NCBI GenBank assembly: GCA_025357545.1
Contig: JANXPB010000143.1
Span: 1 to 40,903, forward strand
DNA from: Holophagaceae bacterium
Lineage (GTDB): Bacteria; Acidobacteriota; Holophagae; Holophagales; Holophagaceae
Direction: 5' to 3'
Length of the DNA stretch: 40,903 nucleotides
Under the pieces are notes generated by a model that saw only the letters and a list, made by a program, of their open reading frames with translations, made no database searches and was not told the origin of the DNA. Below, in pieces: positions 6,749 to 15,594 of the stretch. Position numbers and translations under genes: made by a program. Each line of letters begins with the position of its first letter. Position 1 is the stretch's first letter.

Positions 6749-8763
6749 CACTCGTCTCCGGAGGAAGAGGCCCCGCCGCTGTACATGCTCTCCGCCCAAC
6801 GGCGGCCCTCGAAGGCCGAGACCCGCAGGAGCATGATCAGCGGAAAGAAAATGATGGCGAGGAAGGCCAGCGCCACATAGAGCCAACGCACCACGCCGGA
6901 ATGGATTTCGAGGCTGAAGCCCGACACCGGCGGTCGCGGGCCCTCCCAGGCCGGAGCCACCCGCAGCATGTAGGCGCCGGGTTTGAGCCCGCTGAGGAAG
7001 ACCGTGGCCACGCGGTTGCCATCGGACCAGGATTCGCCGTCCTCGCTGCCGTGGTAGTAGCTGGAGGTGAGTTCGAAGAGTTCCGCCTCGCCGGTCTGTT
7101 CGCTCACCAACGCGCCCTCGACGCCGATCCAGGCATTGTCCACCGGGGACTCGAGCTTCACCTCCAGGTTCTGCCCGGCGCGCCCGATTTCGATGGGACC
7201 TGAGAAGAACACCGGATCGGCAGGGTCCACTGAAGCCGAGGCGGGAGGAGTGGGCGAAGCGGGCCGCGGGATCTCGGTGTCTGCATTGCGCAGGGCCGGA
7301 ATGCGGTCAAAGAGGTTGTAGGTCTCGCTGAAGAGCTTCCGGTTGCGGTGCGAGATGGAGATCACCATTACCAGGGCCAGCAGCACACCCAGGGCCAGCA
7401 CCATCCAGGTGGTCATCTGCTGGAGCCGGGGCTTCAGTGGATTGGGCATGTGGGGGGCGATGCCTTTGGGGCCCGGCGCCGCTCCCGGCAGGCTGAAGGC
7501 GTGCCAGATCTCGCTGGGCTCCAGGTAGGTGCTGAGGCTCCAGTTGATCTCCTCGCCTCCGCCTTTGTGTTTTTGGGTTTCCACCGCGAGGCTCAAGGGG
7601 GGGCTCACGTATTCGCTGATGTGCGCACCTTCGCCCTGCTCCACTTTCCAATAGAACTCGCCGTAGACGCCATCCACCCGGGCGTCCACCTCCTGGTAGC
7701 GGCGGAAGCTGCGGCCCTTCATGACCACGAAGGAGGGATTGCCGTGAGCCTCCACCTCCCCCGCGCTGACGGGATCCACCAGGCTCCAGTGGCCGTCGCT
7801 TTCCGTGAGCCAATGGAAGCCGTGCTTGCGATCCAGCAGCAGGTATTCGCCCCAGGGGTAGGTCTCGCCATCCACCGAACAGGAACGCCGCAGGTAGCCG
7901 ATGCAGGTGTAGGGCACGCCGCGGATGACGCCATCGGTGCCCAGCGGGATGAACATCCGCGGGTCGGGTTGTTTCAACGACTTGAGGAAGGTCAGCTTGC
8001 CGCTGGAGGCATCCAACAAGGCACCGCAATAGGGGCAGCCCACCCGCTGGGCCTGGTCGGGACTATGCAATTTGAGAGCGCCGCCGCAATGGGGGCACTG
8101 AAGGTTCACTGCCTGCAACCGGGGGCCCGCCGTAGGATCGCTGCTGGCCTGCCGAAGTTTCAGATCGTCCAGGCTGACTTCACGGCCCACATAGAGGGCA
8201 GGTGCATCGCCGCCGGCACCGAAATCGAGCGTGGCGAACGCACCATGCGCGCCTGATAGATCCGCGAAGCGGTAGGTGGCGCCAGGAACGACCTTCCAGG
8301 GGATCTCCCCCTCGGCCGAGGCGAAGGCCGCGAAGCTGGCTTCGGCCACCACCCAGGAGACTTCTCCCAGGTTCAGCACCGCGCCGGCCCGCACCTGCTC
8401 GAAGCCGGGGATGGCTGTGCCCAGCTTCTCTTCGAAGGTGAGCAGGAATTTCCCTTGAGCCTCGGCCAGCCAACCCCAGCGGCCATCATCAAAAGCCAGA
8501 TACCACTCGTCCCAGACCCCTCCCAGGGGATGGGACATCTGCACCCGCCCCGCAAGCGCGAAGGCCCGGCCCGCATAGCGACCCTCCACGCCGAGCTGCA
8601 GCGGGGAGCCGGTGTCGACGAGGGCTGCGAGTTTTCCGATGAGTTCGGGATCCCGGTCCGTGCGGGCGCTCAGGGAGCCGCAGGATTTGCACACCGCCAC
8701 CATGGTTCCGGGGCGGAAGCTCAGGGGCGCGGCGCAGGTTGGGCAGGAAGTCTGGGTGGCCAT
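6748..8763 (-). CDS. DUF4178 protein with two zinc ribbons and C-terminal membrane anchor
   Basis: 671 residues; first gene of the compact operon. An N-terminal zinc ribbon (Cys7, Cys10, Cys25, Cys28) is followed by a DUF4178-type beta domain (Y-x-G-R-x-F near 62-68, WDEWYLAFDDGRWGWL near 82-98). A second ribbon (Cys223, Cys226, Cys243, Cys246) precedes a second DUF4178 unit. A transmembrane helix (VLALGVLLALVMVISI, about residue 455), an extracytoplasmic beta domain and a last helix near the C terminus follow. The duplicated ribbon-plus-DUF4178 layout is clear by eye. DUF4178 has no known activity; it recurs with DUF350 and spermidine-synthase-like genes. The aminotransferase gene lies 28 bp upstream on the same strand, so transcription may begin there. 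Confidence 0.85.
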   Translation of the reverse strand: MATQTSCPTCAAPLSFRPGTMVAVCKSCGSLSARTDRDPELIGKLAALVDTGSPLQLGVEGRYAGRAFALAGRVQMSHPLGGVWDEWYLAFDDGRWGWLAEAQGKFLLTFEEKLGTAIPGFEQVRAGAVLNLGEVSWVVAEASFAAFASAEGEIPWKVVPGATYRFADLSGAHGAFATLDFGAGGDAPALYVGREVSLDDLKLRQASSDPTAGPRLQAVNLQCPHCGGALKLHSPDQAQRVGCPYCGALLDASSGKLTFLKSLKQPDPRMFIPLGTDGVIRGVPYTCIGYLRRSCSVDGETYPWGEYLLLDRKHGFHWLTESDGHWSLVDPVSAGEVEAHGNPSFVVMKGRSFRRYQEVDARVDGVYGEFYWKVEQGEGAHISEYVSPPLSLAVETQKHKGGGEEINWSLSTYLEPSEIWHAFSLPGAAPGPKGIAPHMPNPLKPRLQQMTTWMVLALGVLLALVMVISISHRNRKLFSETYNLFDRIPALRNADTEIPRPASPTPPASASVDPADPVFFSGPIEIGRAGQNLEVKLESPVDNAWIGVEGALVSEQTGEAELFELTSSYYHGSEDGESWSDGNRVATVFLSGLKPGAYMLRVAPAWEGPRPPVSGFSLEIHSGVVRWLYVALAFLAIIFFPLIMLLRVSAFEGRRWAESMYSGGASSSGDE

Positions 8764-8791
8764 AGGGTCTGGGAAGGTCTGGGGAAGGGGT

Positions 8792-9952
8792 TCAGTCTAC
8801 CGAGAGTCTGGGCAGGATACGCGAGATGCCTTCGCAAAAAATGGCTAGTGGGGTGATCAGGCTCAACACCAGGAAGCCCTCCCCGGGCAGATCAAAAAAA
8901 TGACCGGGATGCACGAGCACGGAGTGCGTTTGCAGCAGCCTAAAGGCGCAGGCGGCGTCAGCGTCAAGGGCTGGCCGGCGGAGCAGCACCGACCAACCGC
9001 CTTCCACCGGTAGGCGCGCAAGATGGGGATGGGGTCGCAGGCGTTCATCCAGGGCGGCTAGGTTTGCCTGGGCCCGCTGGATGACCTGCTGTCGGCTCGT
9101 CGGGGACGAAGGCAGGATCAACGGCGCCGCCGCCTGCACCGGCGCGGACACGGACAGGTACTGGTCGGCGATGAACGCCAGGGCGTCGCGGTAGTCCCGG
9201 GCAGGGCCCCGCAGCAGGATCCAGCCCAACTTCAATTGGGGCAACAGGGCCACTTTGCTCAGGCCCGACAGCACGAACACCGGGCAGGGGGGCGCCGCGT
9301 CCATGAGCGCGGTGCGCAATGCGCCCGGCCCTGGTTCCAGCGCGAAATCCGCGAAGACTTCATCCACGAGCAGGGACAAGCCGCGCCTGGCGCAGAGGGA
9401 AGTGAGCCCGCGCCATTCTTCTAGGGACAGGAATTGGCCGGTGGGATTGTTGGGATTGACCACGACGATGGCCCGGGTGCGGGGTCCGCAGGCGGAGGCC
9501 ATTGCTGCCAGGTCGAGGCACCAGCGTTCGTGGAAATAGGCGGCGACCGGCACCGGGCGCAGACCTTCGAACGCCGCCAGGTGCTCAAAGAGCGGGTAGC
9601 TGGGAATGGGCACCAGCACCTCGTCGCCGGGATCGCCCAGCAGCTTGAAGAGCCAGGCGTAGGCATCGCTGGTGGATGCGGTGAGAAGGATGTCAGCAGC
9701 TTCGACGCCGTGGCCGTGGTGGGCCGCGATGGCCTCGCGCACGGCCAGGTGGCCGCTGGGATCCGCCTCGTAATCCAATACCGCCGGGTGACTCAGGGCG
9801 GCGCGCCAGGGGGCGCCGTCCAGCTTGAAACCGCAGCGGGTCGGGTTGGAGACCGTGAGATCCAGAAAATCTACCCGGCCGCGCTGGGACTCCAGGAGCA
9901 GCGAAAATGCCGTGGGGGCCAAAGAAACGGGAAGACGATTGGAGATGCGCAT
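8792..9952 (-). CDS. Class I/II PLP-dependent aminotransferase
   Basis: 386 residues from the ATG at 9952 (MRISNRLPVS). The frame stays open further upstream, but that part is low-complexity and lies in the palindromic element, so it was not used. Fold-type I aminotransferase motifs are all present: the cofactor-contacting NPNNPTG (166-172), VDEVF (196-200) with the pyridine-nitrogen Asp197, and the Schiff-base lysine Lys233 in SGLSKVALLPQLKLGW. A C-terminal Arg for the substrate carboxylate is expected but was not pinned down. Substrate specificity cannot be read; the aspartate/aromatic/alanine group is likely. It is co-directional with the DUF4178 operon (28-bp gap) and may be its first gene. 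Confidence 0.85.
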   Translation of the reverse strand: MRISNRLPVSLAPTAFSLLLESQRGRVDFLDLTVSNPTRCGFKLDGAPWRAALSHPAVLDYEADPSGHLAVREAIAAHHGHGVEAADILLTASTSDAYAWLFKLLGDPGDEVLVPIPSYPLFEHLAAFEGLRPVPVAAYFHERWCLDLAAMASACGPRTRAIVVVNPNNPTGQFLSLEEWRGLTSLCARRGLSLLVDEVFADFALEPGPGALRTALMDAAPPCPVFVLSGLSKVALLPQLKLGWILLRGPARDYRDALAFIADQYLSVSAPVQAAAPLILPSSPTSRQQVIQRAQANLAALDERLRPHPHLARLPVEGGWSVLLRRPALDADAACAFRLLQTHSVLVHPGHFFDLPGEGFLVLSLITPLAIFCEGISRILPRLSVD

Positions 9953-9970
9953 CGGGCTCAGGGCCTGTGA

Positions 9971-10278
9971 GGAAAAAAGGTTGCCATGTGCGCGGAGCGC
10001 CGGGCGAGGCAGGCAAGGAACGCGAGGAGAGCCGAGGCGGGCCATCGGCCGACGAGCGTGACGCAGCATGACGCCGCCCGCCGCCCGCGCCCAGGGACCT
10101 GGGTCCGCGGCTTCGCCGCGGGAGAAGGCCGCGGTGCGGCCTTCGAGACAGGGGACGATTGGCGCCCATCCGCGCGCTCCGCGGCGGCAGAGCCCTTGAC
10201 CGTACTCCCGGTACGGGGTTGCGGGCTCTTCCAAGCAGGGCAGCGCGGCTGGGGGCCAACCAATGGCAACTTTATTCC
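9971..10278. mobile_element. MITE-like palindromic element with imperfect 16-17 bp terminal inverted repeats
   Basis: This fills most of the 382-bp gene-free gap (9953-10334) between the aminotransferase and elbB. The left end (9971-9987) reads GGAAAAAAGGTTGCCAT and the reverse complement of the right end (10263-10278) reads GGAATAAAGTTGCCAT: one mismatch and one indel. Inside are perfect hairpins at 10105-10121 (7-bp stem), 10125-10143 (8-bp stem) and 10189-10229 (nested 7-bp and 6-bp stems). No transposase is encoded. ORFs are open on both strands, but their products are Arg/Ala/Pro-rich with no motif. It could instead be an REP/BIME-like repeat or a structured RNA. Target-site duplications were not identified. 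Confidence 0.45.
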
Positions 10279-10334
10279 CTCCCAGACCCTTAGCATACCG
10301 ACGGCATACTGAAGGTCCATTCCGGGGGGCTCCC

Positions 10335-11012
10335 ATGGCCAAGGAACTGAACGTGGCGGTGCTGCTGGCGGGCTGTGGCCACCTGGATGGCGCCGAGATC
10401 CGGGAGGCGGTGCTCACTTTGCTTTCCTTGGACCAGCGTGGCGCCCAGGCCCACTGCTTGGCTCTGGATGCGGATCAGCACCATGTGGTGAACCACCTGA
10501 CCGGGCAACCCCGGGAAGGGGAGCGCCGGAACATTCTCGAGGAAGCCGCACGCATCGCCCGTGGACGGGTCCAGCCGCTGGCGGGGGCGGATCCCGCGGA
10601 GTTCGACGCGCTCCTTATGCCGGGGGGCTTCGGAGTCGCGAAGAACCACTGCGGCTTTGCCTTCAAGGGCGCCGAGGCCGAAGTCCACCCTCAGGTACTC
10701 GCCTTCGTAACAGCCTTTTTCGAGGCCGGGAAACCTGTCGGCGCCATCTGCATCGCGCCGGCCCTGGTGGCGCTCTGCCTGAGGGGCAGCGGCCGCCACG
10801 CGCGCCTCACCATCGGCACCGATGCAGGGTGCGCGGCGGCCCTCGATGCGCTCGGCGCCAGCCATCAGGAGCTTTCGAGGGTGCGGGAGATCGTAGTGGA
10901 CGAGGCGCTGAACCTCATCACGACGCCCGCCTACATGTTCGACGAGGCGCGGCTGGCGGATGTGTTCGTGGGCATCGACCGGACCGTGGCGGAAGTGCTC
11001 AAGCGGGCTTGA
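10335..11012 (+). CDS. elbB: ElbB-type DJ-1/PfpI-family glyoxalase-like protein
   Basis: 225 residues from the ATG at 10335 (MAKELNVAVLLAGCGHLDG), preceded by a G-rich CCGGGGGG Shine-Dalgarno. The class I glutamine-amidotransferase-like/DJ-1 fold is recognisable. Characteristic ElbB segments include LLAGCGHLDGAEIREAVL near the start, LMPGGFGVAKNHCGFAFKG in the middle and VGAICIAPAL around the nucleophile-elbow Cys. Length matches the family (about 217 residues). E. coli ElbB has glyoxalase activity and was linked to isoprenoid synthesis; the physiological role is unclear. An in-frame upstream ATG (10263) lies in the palindromic element and was rejected. The gene converges with the histidine kinase gene, ending 14 bp from it. 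Confidence 0.9.
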   Translation: MAKELNVAVLLAGCGHLDGAEIREAVLTLLSLDQRGAQAHCLALDADQHHVVNHLTGQPREGERRNILEEAARIARGRVQPLAGADPAEFDALLMPGGFGVAKNHCGFAFKGAEAEVHPQVLAFVTAFFEAGKPVGAICIAPALVALCLRGSGRHARLTIGTDAGCAAALDALGASHQELSRVREIVVDEALNLITTPAYMFDEARLADVFVGIDRTVAEVLKRA

Positions 11013-11026
11013 GGCCAGCCGCGGGT

Positions 11027-13471
11027 TCAGGGCTTTTCCAGAAGTATCTTTTCCAGCGCGGATTTCAGGTCCCGGTACTGGTAGGGTTTCTGCAGGAAGC
11101 CAGCAAGGCCCCGGGCGGCGAAAGGTTGGATGGCCTCCTGCTGGTTGTAGCCGCTGGAGAGGATGACCTTCGCCGAGGGGTTGAGGGCGTGGATGGCCTG
11201 GAAGGCGTCCCGGCCATCCATATGGGGCATGGTGAGGTCCAGGAGTACGAGGATCACCTCGCTTTGGTGCGCGCGGTAGAATTCCACGGCTTCCAGGCCG
11301 TCGGCGGCCTCGAGCACCTTGAAGCCGAGGGATTCCAACATGGCGCAGGCCGTCGCGCGGATGGCGCTTTCGTCGTCCACCACGAGGATCGTCCCGGTGG
11401 GCAGCGCGGCGCGGACGGGCAGGTTGGGCGACTCAGGGACCTTGACGATGGACTCCCGGGCGGGGAAGTAGATACGGAAGGTCGAGCCCCTCCCGAGTTC
11501 CGAATAGATGCTGATGCCCGCCAGATGGCCCCGCAGGATGCCGAGCATGGCCGAGAGGCCCAGCCCCCGGCCTGAAACCTTGGTGGTGAAAAAGGGATCG
11601 AAGATCCTCGCGAGGGTCTCGGGGCTCATGCCGCAGCCGGTGTCAGCCACCTCCAAGATCACGTAGGGGCCGGGGTTCACAGCCTGCCGGGGCAAGTGCC
11701 GGGCGATAAAGGCTTCATCCAGGGAAGCGCTCCGGGCGCTGAGGGAGATGGATCCCTCCTGGTCGCCGATGGCTTCAGCAGCATTGATGACCAGGTTCAT
11801 GACCACCTGCTGGATCTGGATGGGGTCGGCCTCCATGGCGGGCAGACCCGCCGGGATGTAGGTGCCGAGCACCACCATTTTGGGAATGGAGACTTCCAGG
11901 AGGTGGGTCATTTCCTCCACCAGCTTTCCCAGATCCACGGCCTGCACCATAAAGCGGCCCTTCCCGCTGTAGGCGAGCATTTGGCGGGTGAGATCCGATG
12001 CCCGCAGTACTGTGCTTTCGATCTTGCGCAGGTAGGGCACCACCGGGGAGTCCATGGCCAGCTTCAACTGGGCCAGGCTCAGGTTTCCAAGGATGGCGGT
12101 GAGCAGGTTGTTGAAATCGTGCGCGATGCCGCCGGCCAGGACGCCCAGGCTTTCCAGTTTCTGGGCTTGCCGGACCGCTGATTCATTGCGGGTTTGGTCC
12201 GTCACGTCCCTGGCCACCGCGCAGATGAGGTCCTGGTCCAGCTCCCGCAGGTAGTTGGCGCTGACCTCCACCACGAGGAAGCGTCCGTCCTTCCGCCGGT
12301 AGCGGCGGCGGCCGACGGCGTAGTGGTGCTCGGCGACCACGTGGCTGATGTTGCGGTCCACGCTCTCCGGGTCGGCCTCCACCAGGTCGTAGAGGGTGAG
12401 GGTTTCAACATCCTCATCGGAATACCCCAGGGATTTCTGGAAAGCCGCGTTGGCTTCAACGATGCGCTTGGTGGCCACGTCGAACAGAAAGATCATGTCG
12501 CCAGCCTGCTCGACCACGGCGCGGTAGCGTGCCTCGCTTTTGCGGATGCGGTCTTCAGCAACCCTGCGGTCGGTGATATCCCGTACCACCGTCAACCGCA
12601 AGCCGCGACCCTCCAACTCGATACCGTTGGAGGTGATCTCCACGTCGATCAGCGCTCCACCTTTGGTCCGATGCTGGAACTGGCCTTTGATCACCTCGTC
12701 GGGCCCGATGTCCGCCAGACGAGGCCGGAGTTCTTGCCCGGCCGACGGAGTCCAGATATCTTCGAGGGTCTTCCGGGTGAATTCCTCCCGCGACCAGCCG
12801 TAAAGCTCCACGGCGGCCTGGTTGACTTCTATGAAGGCCAGGGACCGGGGATCGAAGGTCCAGGCCGGATTCGGGATTCCATCGAAGGGGCGCCGGTACT
12901 TGGTTTCACCCCGGCGCAAGGCATCATCCCTTCGGTGGATGCGCACTACCAACGAGGCGAGGCCCGTGGCGGCTTCCAGCAGCGCCAGCTCGAATGGCTC
13001 GAAGGGCCCCGGGTGGTGGTGGTACAGCGCGAAGGTGCCGAGCTCACCGCCATCAGGGGCGCTGATCGGCAGGGAGACGCAGGCTTCCAAGCCGTGAGCC
13101 AAAGCCGCCGCGCGGTAGCCATCCCAGAGTGGATCCGCGGCAATATCCTCGCAGATGGTCATGCGGTTCTCGAAGGCCGTCATGCCGCAACTGCCCTGCT
13201 TGGGGCCGATGGGTGGTGTTCCACCGAGGGCCAGGAGGAAGGCCGTCGGAAAGCCAGGGCCCGCGCTGTGATGGATGGAGCGGCCATCCTGGCCGAGCAT
13301 CAGCAACGAGCAGGTGGCACTGGTGGCGAGTGATTCCACGAGAAGGCAGAGATGGTCCAGCAGAGCCTCGGTAGGAAGGCCTTGGGCCAACTGTTCCAGC
13401 AACCGGCGTTGACCTTCCATGAGGGTGGCTTGAGCTGCGCTGTCCTCCGGGCGGGGTCCGGGACTTCCCAT
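11027..13471 (-). CDS. Hybrid sensor histidine kinase (GAF-PAS-PAS-HisKA-HATPase-REC)
   Basis: 814 residues from the ATG at 13471 (MGSPGPRPEDS), preceded by GGAAAGG; a TTG at 13564 would add 31 residues without clear domain content. A GAF-like sensor covers about 35-180, with two PAS domains at about 195-305 and 315-430. HisKA has His451 in GGIAHDFNNLLTAILGN, the HATPase domain follows, and a C-terminal receiver runs from ILVVDDESAIRA with phospho-acceptor Asp745 in LLDLTMPHMDG and Lys795 in LQKPY. There are no transmembrane segments, so it is cytoplasmic. The C-terminal REC with no output domain suggests phosphorelay to a separate protein or self-control. No response regulator is adjacent. 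A hypothetical gene lies 125 bp upstream, and a promoter-like element sits in that gap. Confidence 0.92.
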   Translation of the reverse strand: MGSPGPRPEDSAAQATLMEGQRRLLEQLAQGLPTEALLDHLCLLVESLATSATCSLLMLGQDGRSIHHSAGPGFPTAFLLALGGTPPIGPKQGSCGMTAFENRMTICEDIAADPLWDGYRAAALAHGLEACVSLPISAPDGGELGTFALYHHHPGPFEPFELALLEAATGLASLVVRIHRRDDALRRGETKYRRPFDGIPNPAWTFDPRSLAFIEVNQAAVELYGWSREEFTRKTLEDIWTPSAGQELRPRLADIGPDEVIKGQFQHRTKGGALIDVEITSNGIELEGRGLRLTVVRDITDRRVAEDRIRKSEARYRAVVEQAGDMIFLFDVATKRIVEANAAFQKSLGYSDEDVETLTLYDLVEADPESVDRNISHVVAEHHYAVGRRRYRRKDGRFLVVEVSANYLRELDQDLICAVARDVTDQTRNESAVRQAQKLESLGVLAGGIAHDFNNLLTAILGNLSLAQLKLAMDSPVVPYLRKIESTVLRASDLTRQMLAYSGKGRFMVQAVDLGKLVEEMTHLLEVSIPKMVVLGTYIPAGLPAMEADPIQIQQVVMNLVINAAEAIGDQEGSISLSARSASLDEAFIARHLPRQAVNPGPYVILEVADTGCGMSPETLARIFDPFFTTKVSGRGLGLSAMLGILRGHLAGISIYSELGRGSTFRIYFPARESIVKVPESPNLPVRAALPTGTILVVDDESAIRATACAMLESLGFKVLEAADGLEAVEFYRAHQSEVILVLLDLTMPHMDGRDAFQAIHALNPSAKVILSSGYNQQEAIQPFAARGLAGFLQKPYQYRDLKSALEKILLEKP

Positions 13472-13563
13472 GGCGGCCTTTCCACCTAGCTGGATCGAGT
13501 AGGAGTCTTGCAAAATGCTGTGTGAAGGTGTGGTTTTTGGTTGAGCCCTGATACTTGTTCCCA

Positions 13564-13592
13564 ATCCTAAAGGCCAAGTATTTTTGCTGCAA
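13564..13592 (-). promoter_or_regulatory. Candidate sigma70-type promoter of the hybrid kinase gene
   Basis: On the minus strand TTGCAG (13592-13587) and TAGGAT (13569-13564) are separated by exactly 17 bp, about 90 bp upstream of the kinase ATG. Both hexamers match the consensus at four or more positions. This suggests the kinase can be transcribed independently of the upstream hypothetical gene. Confidence 0.35.
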
Positions 13593-13596
13593 TGCT

Positions 13597-14298
13597 CTAT
13601 AGACCATACTCATCCATGACGGTGTTCGCATGGGCACGGGCCATGCGGCGCAAGGCGGGGTGGCGCAGGCCTGTGGATGCCAACAGGCGCTGGCCCGGTT
13701 CCAGCACCCGGATCCAGGGCGCGGCATGTCCCAGCACCACGCCGGTGTCGGGCATTGGGAGGGTCTGGTCCAGCGCGTCGAGCACCCGCAGTGCTACGGC
13801 TTCCTGCTCCCGCCACACCGACAGTTCCAGGGCGGCGAGTTGGGCCGGATGCAGGGGTGCGTGGAACAGGCCCATCAGGCCCTCCAGGTTAAGCCGCGGG
13901 TTCTGCAGGAATGCCGAGAGGACTCCGGCGTTCCCCGCCCGCCAAACCAGCCGCCAGAGAGGCTTGGGCGCCAGGGGCGCCAGGGCCCTGCGCTCCCCCA
14001 GGGAGAGGCCCGGCCAAAGCCCTTGCAGGCGCTCGGTGGCGGTGCTTCGGGCCTGGGGATGGGCCGATGCATCCTGGGCCACCGACGCCAAGGCGCGCCA
14101 GGGCAGCCGGGCCAGCAGGCGGGCGCGCAGCTGCGCCGGCGCCTTGGGGTGCTGGGCGACCCAGCGCAGCAAGAGCGGGCGCTTTTGTAGATCCTTCAGG
14201 TCAGCCGCGGCTTCAAGCCATCCTGGGGGCGGCGCCGGATGGCGCAGGAGCCGCAGGAATTTGGACCATTCGATGGCGGGTGGGAGGAGCCAGGTCAT
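13597..14298 (-). CDS. Hypothetical all-helical protein (HEAT-like character)
   Basis: 233 residues, rich in Leu, Ala, Arg and Pro, with no signal peptide or membrane segment. Amphipathic helices recur about every 25-30 residues, for example LRARLLARLPWRALASVA, LRLNLEGL-type turns and LAALELSVWREQEAVALRVL, giving the impression of short helical repeats like HEAT or leucine-rich-variant repeats. I do not recognise the family. It starts at an ATG (14298) divergent from the DUF2520 gene only 40 bp away. A TAGGCT hexamer lies 8 nt before the ATG. It is followed after 125 bp by the hybrid kinase gene on the same strand, so a signalling link is possible but unproven. Confidence 0.7.
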   Translation of the reverse strand: MTWLLPPAIEWSKFLRLLRHPAPPPGWLEAAADLKDLQKRPLLLRWVAQHPKAPAQLRARLLARLPWRALASVAQDASAHPQARSTATERLQGLWPGLSLGERRALAPLAPKPLWRLVWRAGNAGVLSAFLQNPRLNLEGLMGLFHAPLHPAQLAALELSVWREQEAVALRVLDALDQTLPMPDTGVVLGHAAPWIRVLEPGQRLLASTGLRHPALRRMARAHANTVMDEYGL

Positions 14299-14338
14299 CG
14301 GCCTCTAGCCTAACTGCATCCGATGGCACACTGATGCC

Positions 14339-14989
14339 ATGACGGCGGCGTTCAGCATTCTGGGCCGGGGGCGCGCGGGGCGGGCCCTGGCGGCGGCCTG
14401 GACCCAGGCTGGCCTGGAGGTGGACCTCTGTTCGGCCACGGCCGCGCCCAAAGGCTTGGTGCTGCTGGCAGTGCCGGATGACGTCGTCCCGGCGCTGGCA
14501 GCCCGCTTCCCCGGGCGTTGTGTGCATCTGTCGGGCAGCCTTCATTTGGAGGACGTGCCCTGCGCCCATCCACTCACCAGCTTCGATGGCACGGGCGGCG
14601 ATGCGCTGGCCCCCTGGGACGGCACCCCCTTGGCGGTCACCGGGGAAGTGCCCGCATTCTTGGTGGGGGCCTTCGTCCGGCTGGGCTTCCAACCCTTCGC
14701 GCTGGACCCACGTCAAAAGGCGCTCTACCACGCCGTCGCCGTGCTCACGTCGGCCCATTCCGCCACGCTCTGGCTGGGTGCGGCCGCGCTCCTGGCAGAG
14801 GCGGGGGTGGTGCTCCCGGGCCGGGGCCTCCTGCCCCTGGTGGAGGCCACCCTGCACAATGTCGAGCGGCTGGGCCGCGAGGGCCGCACCGGCCCCTTTG
14901 TCCGGGGCGACGCGGGCACCATCGCGAGGGACGCCGAGGCCTTGCCGGAGGCATGGCGCGAGGTCTTTCTCAAACTGGGACACCTTTGA
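14339..14989 (+). CDS. Rossmann/DUF2520 dehydrogenase-like protein
   Basis: 216 residues. The N-terminal dinucleotide fold has the glycine motif LGRGRAGRALAAAW (about 8-21) and a first beta-alpha-beta unit followed by LVLLAVPDDVVPALA. The second half, rich in helices (LYHAVAVLTSAHSATLW), corresponds to the DUF2520 domain, which resembles the C-terminal dimerisation domain of F420/NADP-dependent reductases and of 6-phosphogluconate or ketopantoate dehydrogenases. The segment HLSGSLHLEDVPCAHPLTSF is typical of this family. The natural substrate is unknown. The stop overlaps the ATG of miaE (TGATG), so the two are translationally coupled, a pairing that might mean co-regulation only. Confidence 0.85.
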   Translation: MTAAFSILGRGRAGRALAAAWTQAGLEVDLCSATAAPKGLVLLAVPDDVVPALAARFPGRCVHLSGSLHLEDVPCAHPLTSFDGTGGDALAPWDGTPLAVTGEVPAFLVGAFVRLGFQPFALDPRQKALYHAVAVLTSAHSATLWLGAAALLAEAGVVLPGRGLLPLVEATLHNVERLGREGRTGPFVRGDAGTIARDAEALPEAWREVFLKLGHL

Positions 14990-15594
14990 TGTTCAAGCCG
15001 CCCCTTCCCTTGCGCCTGGAGACGCCGACGGGCTGGGCCGAGGCGGCTTTGGCCGACCCCGAAGGCCTGCTTTCAGACCATGCCCATTGCGAAAAAAAGG
15101 CTGCGCTCACGGCGCTTTCACTGATGCACGCCTTCACCGGCGAGGTGCGGATTCCCCTGCTGCTGGCGCGGCTGGCGGAAGAGGAGTTGAACCACTTCCG
15201 CCGAGTGCTGGAAGCCATGCAGGGGTTCGGGTGGAGCTTGCGGCCGGATGCCGGAAATCGCTACGCCCAAGGCCTGTTTGAAGCTTTGGAAAAACGCAAC
15301 GGCAGCGAAAACCGCCTGCTGGACCGGTTGCTGGTGAGCGCCCTCATCGAGGCCCGCTCCTGCGAACGGCTGCATAAGCTGGAAACCGCCTCGTCGGGCC
15401 ATCCTGAACTGGGCGCGGCGCCCTGGCTGGCCTTCCTGTTTGAGCTGGAGCGCTGCGAAGCGGGCCATGCGCTGGCCTATCTGCGCATGGCAGAAGAGCG
15501 CTTCGGCGCCGCCGTGGCACCCCGGCTGGATCTGTGGCTGGACCGCGAGGCCGGGGTGTTGGCCGGCCTCCCATGGCGCTCGGCGGTGCATTAG
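14989..15594 (+). CDS. miaE: tRNA-(ms2io6A37) hydroxylase MiaE
   Basis: 201 residues. MiaE is a ferritin-like non-haem diiron monooxygenase that hydroxylates the isopentenyl group of 2-methylthio-N6-isopentenyladenosine at tRNA position 37, using O2. The diiron ligand motifs are visible in four helices: SDHAHCEKKAALTALSL, LAEEELNHFRRVLEAM, IEARSCERLHKL and ERCEAGHALAYL, supplying paired E and ExxH ligands. Length fits the short MiaE form. The ATG overlaps the stop of the DUF2520 gene. Its presence implies O2 is at least occasionally available to an organism that also carries an O2-sensitive KorAB. Confidence 0.9.
   Translation: MFKPPLPLRLETPTGWAEAALADPEGLLSDHAHCEKKAALTALSLMHAFTGEVRIPLLLARLAEEELNHFRRVLEAMQGFGWSLRPDAGNRYAQGLFEALEKRNGSENRLLDRLLVSALIEARSCERLHKLETASSGHPELGAAPWLAFLFELERCEAGHALAYLRMAEERFGAAVAPRLDLWLDREAGVLAGLPWRSAVH

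Noticed and set aside
9986-10312. 108-codon open frame in the palindromic gap
   Set aside because: The opposite strand is equally open, the product is Arg/Ala-rich, and strong hairpins run through it. Noncoding is more likely.
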